DNA from: Sphingobium sp. Leaf26
Lineage (GTDB): Bacteria > Pseudomonadota > Alphaproteobacteria > Sphingomonadales > Sphingomonadaceae
Reading direction: 5' to 3'
Length of the DNA: 64,000 nt
NCBI RefSeq assembly: GCF_001421665.1
Contig: NZ_LMKV01000030.1
Span: 62,001 to 126,000 of the forward strand
Shown: positions 28,178 through 35,898 of the stretch, one piece after another
Position numbering within the stretch: position 1 is the stretch's first letter
Layout: every line of letters starts with the position of its first letter
Translations under genes and position numbers: made by a program
The notes under the pieces: generated by a model
The model's input: the letters and a program-made list of their open reading frames with translations, nothing else
What the model was told of the DNA's origin: nothing
Database searches by the model: none

Positions 28178-29386
28178 ATGGAACGCTTCGACGTCGTTAT
28201 TCTGGGTGGTGGCTTGGTGGGCCTGACCCTTGGCATCGCTCTTTCGGGCCATGGCGTGAAAACCGCCGTGATCGACCCGGCCGATCCGGTTTCGACCACC
28301 GCTGCGGGGTTCGATGGCCGCGTGTCGGCGATCAGTTCGACCAGCTATGCGATGATGACCGCCATTGGCGTTGGCAAGCATCTGGCGGGCAAGGGCTGTC
28401 CGATCGACCGCATCTGGGTGAGCGACGGGCTGGAGCCGGGCGCGCTGGATTTCGCGCCGGATGCCGATGATGGCGTGATGGGGACGATGGTGCCCAATCG
28501 CGACCTGCGCGTCGCGCTGTCGCAGACGGCGGACGAAGCCGTCAACCTGACCCGATACCAGCCCGACCGCGCCGTCCATGTCGATCGCAATGCCGATGGC
28601 GTCACGCTGACGCTGGCGAGCGGCGTGCGCCTTCATGGCGCGCTGCTGGTCGCGGCGGAGGGGCGCAACAGCCCCACGCGCGAAGCCGCCGGGATCAACA
28701 CCACGCGCTGGCAGTATAAACATACCGCCATGGTCACGGCGATCGACCATGAAGTGCCGCACGCCAACACCGCCTACGAGATTTTCTATGTCGGCGGCCC
28801 CTTCGCGCTGCTGCCGATGCAGCCGGGTACCCGCTCCGCCGTGGTGTGGACCGTGCCGACGGAGCAGGCGCCGGCGATGATGAAGCTGGGCGAGCGGGCG
28901 TGGCTCGCCGAGGCGCAGAAGCGGATCGGCGGTTTCCTGGGCGAGATCAGGCTGGCGGGGCCACGTTCCTCCTATCCGTTGGGCTTCCATCATGCGGCGC
29001 GCATCACCGACACGCGGCTGGCGCTGGTGGGTGACAGCGCCCACGCCATTCACCCGATTGCGGGGCAGGGCGTCAATCTGGGCTTCCGCGACGTCGCCGC
29101 GCTGGTCGAGGTGCTGGTGGAGGGCATGCGGCTCGGCCTCGATCCGGGCGATGCGCAGTTGCTGGCGCGCTACCAGCGCTGGCGCGGGCTGGATTCGATG
29201 ATGACCAGCGTGGCGATGGACGGGCTGGTGCGGCTGTTCGACGTACCGGGCAAGATACCGTCGCTGTTGCGCCGCGCGGGGCTGGCGGCAGTGCAGCGCA
29301 GCGGCGCGCTGAAAGGGCGCTTCATGGCGGAGGCGCGCGGACAGTCGGGGGATCTGCCGCGGTTGCTGTCGGGCGAAATGGTTTAG
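28178..29386 (+). CDS. UbiH/UbiF/Coq6-family FAD-dependent hydroxylase
   Basis: A 402-aa flavoprotein monooxygenase. The ADP-binding GGGLVGLTLGIAL follows ILGG at residues 7-20; ATREAAGI-like core regions and the second FAD motif GDSAHAIHPIAGQGVNLGFRDVAAL (from about residue 287) identify the ubiquinone-ring hydroxylase family. Which ring position it modifies cannot be told. ATG 28178 directly precedes the FAD-binding strand. Confidence 0.9.
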   Translation: MERFDVVILGGGLVGLTLGIALSGHGVKTAVIDPADPVSTTAAGFDGRVSAISSTSYAMMTAIGVGKHLAGKGCPIDRIWVSDGLEPGALDFAPDADDGVMGTMVPNRDLRVALSQTADEAVNLTRYQPDRAVHVDRNADGVTLTLASGVRLHGALLVAAEGRNSPTREAAGINTTRWQYKHTAMVTAIDHEVPHANTAYEIFYVGGPFALLPMQPGTRSAVVWTVPTEQAPAMMKLGERAWLAEAQKRIGGFLGEIRLAGPRSSYPLGFHHAARITDTRLALVGDSAHAIHPIAGQGVNLGFRDVAALVEVLVEGMRLGLDPGDAQLLARYQRWRGLDSMMTSVAMDGLVRLFDVPGKIPSLLRRAGLAAVQRSGALKGRFMAEARGQSGDLPRLLSGEMV

Positions 29387-29472
29387 GGCAGGTAACGACC
29401 AATCACTGTCATTAGCGGCCCGTTGAGCCGTTCCTGATTGCGGACGTCCTTACTCTGGTCGGCGGTAGCGGC

Positions 29473-29799
29473 ATGAACGAAGACAATCTTAATTGGCTAA
29501 GCCAATGGTATCTGGCTCAATGCGACAGCGACTGGGAGCACTCCTATGGAGTAAAGATCGACACGCTCGACAATCCCGGATGGACAATCAAGATCGACCT
29601 GACCGACACGCCGATGCAAGACCGCGCGTTTGAGCGTGTGGAGCACGGAACAATCAGCGATGATTTAGAAGGGTGGCAGCAGGGCGGAAGTTGGTGGGTC
29701 GCGCGCGTGGAAGGCCACTTCTTCGACGCGAGTTGCGGGCCGCTCGACTTGTCAGCAGCCATAGGCATATTTCGGCGATGGGTCGAGGCATCAGCATAG
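29473..29799 (+). CDS. Imm53-family immunity protein, orphan
   Basis: A 108-aa acidic protein matching the Imm53 pattern of polymorphic-toxin immunity proteins: LNWLSQWYLAQCDSDWEHSYGVKIDTLDNPGWTIKIDLT, then WWVARVEGHFFDASCGP and a C-terminal IFRRWV. No toxin gene, secretion gene or repeat-rich cassette is adjacent. Its DNA is visibly less GC-rich than the flanking ubiH-like and cytochrome genes, suggesting transfer. The ribosome site is weak. Confidence 0.8.
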   Translation: MNEDNLNWLSQWYLAQCDSDWEHSYGVKIDTLDNPGWTIKIDLTDTPMQDRAFERVEHGTISDDLEGWQQGGSWWVARVEGHFFDASCGPLDLSAAIGIFRRWVEASA

Positions 29800-29862
29800 C
29801 GCCGCGTCGGCTTTCGGTGCTTTTGGTCCAAAAGCAGACCGTCCGCTTCCCACCCATAGCCA

Positions 29863-30375
29863 TCACAACATCCGCCGCAGCACATTGTCCTTCAGCGTGA
29901 AATGATGGCGCAACGCAGCGCCGATATGCAGCAGGATCAGCGCGGCCCAGAGCCAGGGCAGCAGTTCATGCGCCCCGCGTGACAGGCCGACGATGGCGTC
30001 CTCCTTGCCCACCGCGAATTTCGGCACGTCGAACAGGAAGAACCAGTTGAGCGGCCGGGTGCCTGCCGACGTCATGATCCAGCCGGACAGCGGCAGGATC
30101 AGCATCAGCGCGTAGAAGGCGAGGTGGGTGAGGTGCGCCGCGCCCTTCTCCCATGCCGGCATGGCGGCAGGTAGCGGCGGGGCGCGGTGGGTCAGTCGCC
30201 AGACGATCCGTAACAGGGTCAGCGCCAGCACCGTCAGGCCGATCGACTTGTGGACCGGCATCACCGCCCAGTCCTTCGGCAGGGCGTCATGCGCGAAACC
30301 GAAGAACAGATTGCCCAGGATCAGGACGGCGATGATCCAGTGCAGGGCACGGGCGACGGTCGTGTAACGGGCCAT
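29863..30375 (-). CDS. Cytochrome b561
   Basis: A 170-aa four-helix di-heme membrane protein. Candidate haem ligands are the His in ARALHWII, PVHKSIG, RGAHELLPW and LLHIGAALRHHF. GAGGA lies 8 nt before ATG 30375. Family members move electrons between quinone and periplasmic or inner-membrane partners, some acting as superoxide:ubiquinone oxidoreductases. Confidence 0.88.
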   Translation of the reverse strand: MARYTTVARALHWIIAVLILGNLFFGFAHDALPKDWAVMPVHKSIGLTVLALTLLRIVWRLTHRAPPLPAAMPAWEKGAAHLTHLAFYALMLILPLSGWIMTSAGTRPLNWFFLFDVPKFAVGKEDAIVGLSRGAHELLPWLWAALILLHIGAALRHHFTLKDNVLRRML

Positions 30376-30468
30376 GGCTTTTCCTCTTCGGATGTCGGCC
30401 GAAGCCAGGACCATCCTACCCGATGGTCATGGCCTCATTCTTTAAAAGTCGCCTGCGGGAACGACCCG

Positions 30469-32412
30469 TCAACCCTGACGATTGGCGACCAGATTGTCCA
30501 CCACCGACGGGTCGGCCAGCGTGCTGGTGTCGCCCAGCGCCTGCGCCGATACGTCGCCCTCCGCGATCTTGCGCAGGATGCGGCGCATGATCTTGCCCGA
30601 ACGGGTCTTGGGCAGGCCGGGGGCGAACTGGATCGCGTCGGGCGTGGCGATCGGGCCGATCTCCGTCCGCACCCACTTCACCAGCGTCTTGCGCAGGTCG
30701 TCGGTCGCTTCCTCGCCGCTGTTGAGCGTGACATAGGCGTAGATGCCCTGGCCCTTGATATCGTGCGGGAAGCCGACGACGGCGGCTTCGGCCACGCTTT
30801 CGTGCAGCACCAGCGCGCTTTCGACCTCCGCCGTGCCCATGCGGTGGCCCGACACGTTGATGACGTCGTCAACGCGCCCGGTGATCCAGTAATAGCCGTC
30901 CGCGTCGCGCCGCGCGCCGTCGCCGGTGGTATATTTGCCGGGGAAGGTGCTGAAATAGGTCTGGAAGAAGCGGTCATGATCGCCCCAGACGGTGCGCATC
31001 TGGCCCGGCCAGCTTTGTGCGATGACGAGATTGCCCTCGGTCGCGCCGTCCAGCACCTTGCCTTCACCATCCACGATCTGCGGCACCACGCCGGGCATGG
31101 GGAAGGTGGCGGAGCCGGGTTTGAGGTCGGTCGCCCCCGGCGTGGGCGCGATCATAGCGCCGCCCGTCTCGGTCTGCCACCAGGTGTCGATGATCGGGCA
31201 GCGGCCTTCGCCGACCACGCCATGATACCAGCGCCAGGCTTCCGGGTTGATCGGTTCGCCCACCGTGCCGAGCAGGCGCAGCGAGGCGCGGCTGGTCTTC
31301 GTGACGAACCCGTCGCCCTCCTTCATCAGCGCGCGCAGCGCCGTGGGGGCGGTGAAGAGGGTCTGCACCTGATGCCGGTCGATCACTTCCCAGATGCGGG
31401 CAGGCGTCGGCCAGTTAGGCACGCCTTCATACATCAGCGTGGTCGCACCATTGGCCAGCGGGCCATAGACGATATAGCTGTGGCCCGTGACCCAGCCGAT
31501 ATCGGCGGCGCACCAGTAGATGTCGCCGGGCCGATAGTCGAAACAGAGTTCGTGCGTCAGCGCCACCCAGAGCAGGTAGCCGCCGGTCGTGTGCAGCACG
31601 CCCTTGGGCTTGCCGGTCGATCCCGACGTGTAGAGGATGAAGAGCGGGTCTTCGGCGTTCATGGGTTCGGGCAGGCAGTCGGGCGATGCCTTCGCAGCTT
31701 CCTCATGCAGCCACAGGTCGCGGCCGTCCTGCATTATGACTGCGCCGCCGGTGGCCTTGACCACGACGACCTTCTTCACGCTGGGGCAATGGGCCAGCGC
31801 GGCGTCGACATTGACCTTGAGCGGGACCGCCTTGCCGCCGCGACGGCCTTCGTCGGCGGTGATGACGATATTCGAATCGCAATCCTGGATGCGGCCGGCC
31901 AGCGCGTCGGGGGAGAAGCCGCCGAACACGACGCTGTGCACCGCACCGATCCGCGCGCAGGCGAGCAGAGCGAAGGCGGCCTCAGGGATCATCGGCATAT
32001 AGACGGTGATGCGGTCGCCCTTCTTCGCGCCTGCGGCTTTGAGCACATTGGCGAAGCGGCATACCTCCTCATGCAGTTGGGCGTAGCTGTAGCGGCGCGG
32101 CTCTGCGTCCGGCGAATCGGGTTCCCACAGGATCGCGGTCTGGTCGGCCCGCTGCGCCAGATGACGGTCGATGCAGTTGGCACTGACGTTCAGCACCCCG
32201 TCCGCGAACCATTGCACGCCGAAATCGGCTTCGGCGAAACTGCTTTCGTTGCTTTTCGTCGGCGGCGTGATCCAGTCCAGCCGCTGCGCCTGTTCCAGCC
32301 AATAGGCATGGGCGTCGTCGATCGAGCGCGCATGATCGACCTCGCGCCCGGCCCGATCCAGCAGTGCCCCCTTGGCCCATTCCTCCGGCACAGGGAAGAA
32401 ATCGTCAGACAT
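30469..32412 (-). CDS. acs: Acetyl-CoA synthetase
   Basis: A 647-aa AMP-forming ligase making acetyl-CoA from acetate. The phosphate loop is [20 protein letters not shown], the propionate/acetate-pocket region [16 protein letters not shown], and the regulatory lysine lies in [14 protein letters not shown] near the C-terminus (the Lys acetylated in the family). WWQTETGG is the Acs-specific motif. A single-gene transcript. Confidence 0.96.
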   Translation of the reverse strand: MSDDFFPVPEEWAKGALLDRAGREVDHARSIDDAHAYWLEQAQRLDWITPPTKSNESSFAEADFGVQWFADGVLNVSANCIDRHLAQRADQTAILWEPDSPDAEPRRYSYAQLHEEVCRFANVLKAAGAKKGDRITVYMPMIPEAAFALLACARIGAVHSVVFGGFSPDALAGRIQDCDSNIVITADEGRRGGKAVPLKVNVDAALAHCPSVKKVVVVKATGGAVIMQDGRDLWLHEEAAKASPDCLPEPMNAEDPLFILYTSGSTGKPKGVLHTTGGYLLWVALTHELCFDYRPGDIYWCAADIGWVTGHSYIVYGPLANGATTLMYEGVPNWPTPARIWEVIDRHQVQTLFTAPTALRALMKEGDGFVTKTSRASLRLLGTVGEPINPEAWRWYHGVVGEGRCPIIDTWWQTETGGAMIAPTPGATDLKPGSATFPMPGVVPQIVDGEGKVLDGATEGNLVIAQSWPGQMRTVWGDHDRFFQTYFSTFPGKYTTGDGARRDADGYYWITGRVDDVINVSGHRMGTAEVESALVLHESVAEAAVVGFPHDIKGQGIYAYVTLNSGEEATDDLRKTLVKWVRTEIGPIATPDAIQFAPGLPKTRSGKIMRRILRKIAEGDVSAQALGDTSTLADPSVVDNLVANRQG

Positions 32413-32596
32413 CGGGCATCCTTTCCATCACGAAACCATTATCGTCGCCCCTTCTATCGCGGTGGACGCAGTATCGAAAGGCCGCACGACGCCGTTTGCC
32501 GCCATCCTTTCGGCCAATAGCGTGGCATCGACGGAATATCATGCGGCGATTTTGCCGCTTCCCCCGCAGCGCGCCCGCGCCTAACAGGGGTCGCTT

Positions 32597-33268
32597 ATGT
32601 GGTTGCTTTATCAATTCCCGCTCTGCCCCTTTTCCCGCAAGGTCCGGCTTCTCCTGGGTGAGAAGGGGATCGGCTACGATCTGGTCCGTGAATCGCCCTG
32701 GGCGATGCGCGACGAGTTTCTGGATCTGAACCCGGCCGGCACCACGCCGGTCATGGCGGACGCCGAAAAGGGCGTGACGCTGATCGACAGCCAGGCGATC
32801 TGCGAATATTTCGAGGAGACGGTGGAGAAAGTCCCGCTGATCTCCGGCACCGCCGCCGGCCGGGCGGAAGTGCGGCGGCTGACCGCCTTCTTCGACCAGA
32901 ATTTCTATGGCGACGTTGTCGGCCCGCTGCTGCACGAACGGATGAAGAAGCGGCTGATCGAGCGGGCGCCGCCCGACGCGCGCATCCTGCGCGAGGCGAT
33001 GAAGCGCGCCAATGTCCATATGGATTATATGGACTATCTGCTCGACCATCGTAGCTGGATGGCGGGCGGGACGCTGAGCCTGGCCGATATCGCGGCGGCG
33101 GCGCATCTGTCGGTGGCGGATTATCTGGGCGGGATCGACTGGCAGGGGCATGAGCCGGTCAGGCGCTGGTATGCGGGCTTCAAGTCGCGTCCATCCTTCC
33201 GCCCGCTGCTGTCGGAGCGGATGGAGGTCATCACGCCGCCGGCCCATTATGAGAAGCCGGATTTCTGA
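32597..33268 (+). CDS. Glutathione S-transferase family protein
   Basis: A 223-aa protein with a thioredoxin-fold N-terminal domain (LYQFPLCPFSRKVRLLLGEKGI, with Cys/Ser in the CPFS active-site position; TTPVMAD and DSQAICEYFEE contact glutathione) and an all-helical C-terminal domain with TLSLADIAAAAHL. Substrate unknown. Confidence 0.88.
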   Translation: MWLLYQFPLCPFSRKVRLLLGEKGIGYDLVRESPWAMRDEFLDLNPAGTTPVMADAEKGVTLIDSQAICEYFEETVEKVPLISGTAAGRAEVRRLTAFFDQNFYGDVVGPLLHERMKKRLIERAPPDARILREAMKRANVHMDYMDYLLDHRSWMAGGTLSLADIAAAAHLSVADYLGGIDWQGHEPVRRWYAGFKSRPSFRPLLSERMEVITPPAHYEKPDF

Positions 33269-33327
33269 AGGCAGTTCCGGTTACGCGCGGACCGCTTGAG
33301 ATAATGAGTCGCGCCTGACTCATTCCG

Positions 33328-33393
33328 GTTCCCCGGCGCAGGCCGGGGTCCAGTTCCGCCGCTTCGACTGGACCCCGGCCTGCGCCGGGGAAC
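33328..33393. repeat. Perfect 27-bp inverted repeat between convergent genes
   Basis: Arms 33328-33354 and 33367-33393 are exact reverse complements around a 12-nt loop. The stem begins GTTCCCCGGCGCAGG, the same core as the hairpins at 12295-12318 and near 41850. It sits between the convergent GST and GGDEF genes; there is no T-run. Confidence 0.8.
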
Positions 33394-33406
33394 AGCATCT
33401 GTGGAT

Positions 33407-34579
33407 TCAATCCACTTCGGCCGCCAGATAGACCCGGTTGCGGCCATGTTCCTTGGCGAGATAAAGCGCGCGGTCGGCGGCCTTGAGCGCGCCGCGTGGG
33501 TCGTCATAGGCCAGCACATTGGCGACGCCGGCGGAAAAGCTGACCCGGTCCATCCGCTCGCCATTGGAGCGGTTGACCAGGCTGCGATTGGCCAGATCCT
33601 CGCGCACGCTGTCCACCGCTTCGCACGCTTCGGCGGCGGTCTTGCCGCGAAACAGCATGACGAATTCCTCGCCGCCGTGCCGCGCCACATGACAGCGGTC
33701 GTTGGACGCCTTGGCCAGCAGGCCGGCGACGAATTTCAGCACCCGGTCGCCGGTGTCATGGCCATGGGTGTCGTTGACATGCTTGAAATGGTCGATGTCG
33801 CAAAAGGCGACCGACAGCGTTTCGCCATTGCTTTGCGCCTGTTCCATTTCGTCCCGCAGCACGCCTTCAAAGGCGCGGCGGTTGGGCAGGCCGGTCAGAT
33901 GATCATGTTCGGCGGCGCGGCGGGCATTTTCCAGGCTCGACTTGAGCGCCTGCGTCTGCTTCTGATTCTCGCGCAACTGGGTTTCGACCTGGCGGGTCTT
34001 TTCCACCATGGAGCGGGTCAGGCCGACCAGACGGGCCAGCACCGGCTCATTGTCGCGGCCTTCGCCCAGATCCCTGGCCTGTTCCTGCAAGGCCGCGCCA
34101 TAATCCTTCGCGCTGTTGCGCGATTCATGCATCAGGCCGGTGAACTGGGTGAGGTTCTCCTCCACCTTGTCCAGCATCGACGCCAGCGATTCGGGCGTGA
34201 CTTCGTCGGTGCGCTGTTCCGCCGCGATCGTTTCGATCCAGCCGTTGGTGATCTTGCCGCGTTCCATCATCACGGCTTTGATCGCCTTTTCGACGCCGAT
34301 ATTCGCGCCGGTCAGATAGTCCAGCGCGACGCTGAAATTGGTCGGTGTGAGGTCCAGGTCGTGGGCGAACAAAAAGTCGCCAATGTCGCTGTAGAGCTGT
34401 TTGCGACGATGGATTTCACGGTTCGAGGCGGTGCCGCTGCGCGGTCGCTGCTCTTCTTCCCCTTCGACGACACCCTCCTCGGATTTGCCGGAAAACCCTC
34501 TGGCCCAGCGTGCCAGACGGTCGGTCAGCCCATGTTGCGGGCTTGGCGAAGATGGTTGTGCCCCGTTCATGGCCATCAT
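33407..34579 (-). CDS. Diguanylate cyclase (GGDEF)
   Basis: A 390-aa cytoplasmic protein. The N-terminal 215 residues are helical with a long coiled-coil stretch (VEKTRQVETQLRENQKQTQALKSSLENARRA) that leads into a C-terminal GGDEF domain: DHLTGLPNRRAF, FCDIDHFKHVNDTHGHDTGD and the active site RHGGEEF. GGEEF is a catalytically competent form. It would make c-di-GMP; the input signal is not evident. The start is 34579 or the Met codon at 34570. Confidence 0.92.
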   Translation of the reverse strand: MMAMNGAQPSSPSPQHGLTDRLARWARGFSGKSEEGVVEGEEEQRPRSGTASNREIHRRKQLYSDIGDFLFAHDLDLTPTNFSVALDYLTGANIGVEKAIKAVMMERGKITNGWIETIAAEQRTDEVTPESLASMLDKVEENLTQFTGLMHESRNSAKDYGAALQEQARDLGEGRDNEPVLARLVGLTRSMVEKTRQVETQLRENQKQTQALKSSLENARRAAEHDHLTGLPNRRAFEGVLRDEMEQAQSNGETLSVAFCDIDHFKHVNDTHGHDTGDRVLKFVAGLLAKASNDRCHVARHGGEEFVMLFRGKTAAEACEAVDSVREDLANRSLVNRSNGERMDRVSFSAGVANVLAYDDPRGALKAADRALYLAKEHGRNRVYLAAEVD

Positions 34580-34661
34580 AACGGCCCGCGCGAAACAGGG
34601 TTAAGGGACCGGCAGCGAAATAATCGGCTGGGCGGATGGAATCCGCTCGGCGCCGATCCTG

Positions 34662-35543
34662 TCAGATATCCGCGCTGACCAGCCAGTCGCGGAAGATGCG
34701 CACGGCGCGGTTCTGGAGCGCGCGCGGACGACAGACGAAGAAATAGCGATAGGGGCTGTCCACATGGATCGGGAACAGCCGCACCAGCCGTGGATCGTGC
34801 GACTGTTCATAATGGCTGGCGTGCATCACCGCGACACCCAGTCCCTGCGCGGCGGCCTCCAGCATCAACTGGCCCGAATCATAATTGTCGATCGCCAGCG
34901 GCTGAAGGTCGGGCAGGCCCGCCGCCTCCTTCCAGGCGTCGAAGGATTGCGCCATGTCGCGGTGGAGCAGGACGGTCTGCTGCGCCAGTTCCTCCGGCGA
35001 GGTCAGGGCATGCTGCCCCTCCAGCAATTCGCGCCGGCCGATGAGGTAGACCTGCTCATGGTCCAGTTCATGGGCATAGAGGGCGGGGTCGATATCCTTG
35101 GCCATCAACACGATCGCCGCGTCCAGCCCTTCGCCCAGTCGGGCGACGGCATGGGGCGTGGTTTCGATGTCGATATGCAACTGCGGATGCTGTTTGCGCA
35201 GATTGCCCAGATGCGGGAAGAGCCGCTGGGTCGCGAACAGTGGCATCACCGCCAGCCGCAGGCGCAACTGGTTGCCGCCGCTCTGGATATTCTCCAGCGC
35301 CTGCGCCAGTGAATCCAGCGCCGGCGCGATGTCGTCCAGCAGCCGCTGCCCCTCGGTATTGATCTCCAGCGCCTGATGCTTGCGGTCGAACAGGGGGCGG
35401 CCGATGAAGCGCTCCAGAGCCTGAACGCGGCGGCTGAGCGCCGGAGTCGAGAGCGCGAGTTCCTCCGCAGCCGCCTTGACGGACCCCAGGCGGGCAACCT
35501 GAACAAAGGCCTCCAGGGCCGTAAGGGGCGGCAATCTGCGCAT
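34662..35543 (-). CDS. LysR-family transcriptional regulator (GcvA-like)
   Basis: A 293-aa protein with an N-terminal helix-turn-helix (LTALEAFVQVARLGSVKAAAEELALSTPALSRRVQALE) and a substrate-binding-like C-terminal domain. The RLPPLTALEAF opening is typical of the GcvA/AmpR branch. It has no divergently paired biosynthetic gene; the gap to its right holds the small-RNA candidate. Confidence 0.88.
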   Translation of the reverse strand: MRRLPPLTALEAFVQVARLGSVKAAAEELALSTPALSRRVQALERFIGRPLFDRKHQALEINTEGQRLLDDIAPALDSLAQALENIQSGGNQLRLRLAVMPLFATQRLFPHLGNLRKQHPQLHIDIETTPHAVARLGEGLDAAIVLMAKDIDPALYAHELDHEQVYLIGRRELLEGQHALTSPEELAQQTVLLHRDMAQSFDAWKEAAGLPDLQPLAIDNYDSGQLMLEAAAQGLGVAVMHASHYEQSHDPRLVRLFPIHVDSPYRYFFVCRPRALQNRAVRIFRDWLVSADI

Positions 35544-35725
35544 ATCTCGTCAATATCTAGGCCAGTGCGCTGCGCCGCGTCATTGATTCTTGTCGTGCGC
35601 CGCGCGAACCGGGGTTCAAGCATCCTCTCCGTACAGAGCAGGAAGTTGGACCAAATGGCAAGATGCAATTTTTGCAACTCTGCGATTCTTTTCGCACTTG
35701 CAATATATCGTGCGGCACTGCACAT

Positions 35726-35793
35726 AGGAGGTGCCTTTCAGGCATCCTCTCCTAAAACTTTCAGGGCTGGTCTTGCGACCGGCCCTTTTTTTT
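35726..35793 (+). ncRNA. Small RNA candidate upstream of the CDC48-like gene
   Basis: About 68 nt on the + strand: a 5' hairpin GAGGTGCCT-TTC-AGGCATCCTC (TGCCT/AGGCA perfect, then GAGG/CCTC with one bulged base), an unpaired TCCTAAAACTTTCA linker and an intrinsic terminator. GCATCCTCTCC, complementary to ribosome binding sites, occurs here and again at about 35620. A weak -35-like TTGCAA lies about 17 nt before the expected -10. No long ORF precedes the terminator, so a short RNA is the simplest explanation. The rest of the 355-bp gap (35544-35725) shows nothing else clear. Confidence 0.5.
35764..35793 (+). terminator. Rho-independent terminator
   Basis: GGGCTGGTC, TTGC loop, GACCGGCCC (one T-G wobble), followed by eight T. 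It reads + and lies 106 bp before the CDC48-like start codon, so it ends a short upstream transcript or attenuates that gene. Confidence 0.85.
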
Positions 35794-35898
35794 GGTCGCG
35801 TTCCGATTTTTTTGACGGTTGGAGCCGATCGCTTGCCCCTTTTCCCAGGCGCCGGTGTTCCCTACATCGTTACGGAAAGACCAAGACGGGGACGATGC

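Noticed and set aside
30250..32520. 756-codon + strand frame opposite acs and part of the cytochrome b561 gene
   Set aside because: It spans the gap between two real minus-strand genes and has no domain.
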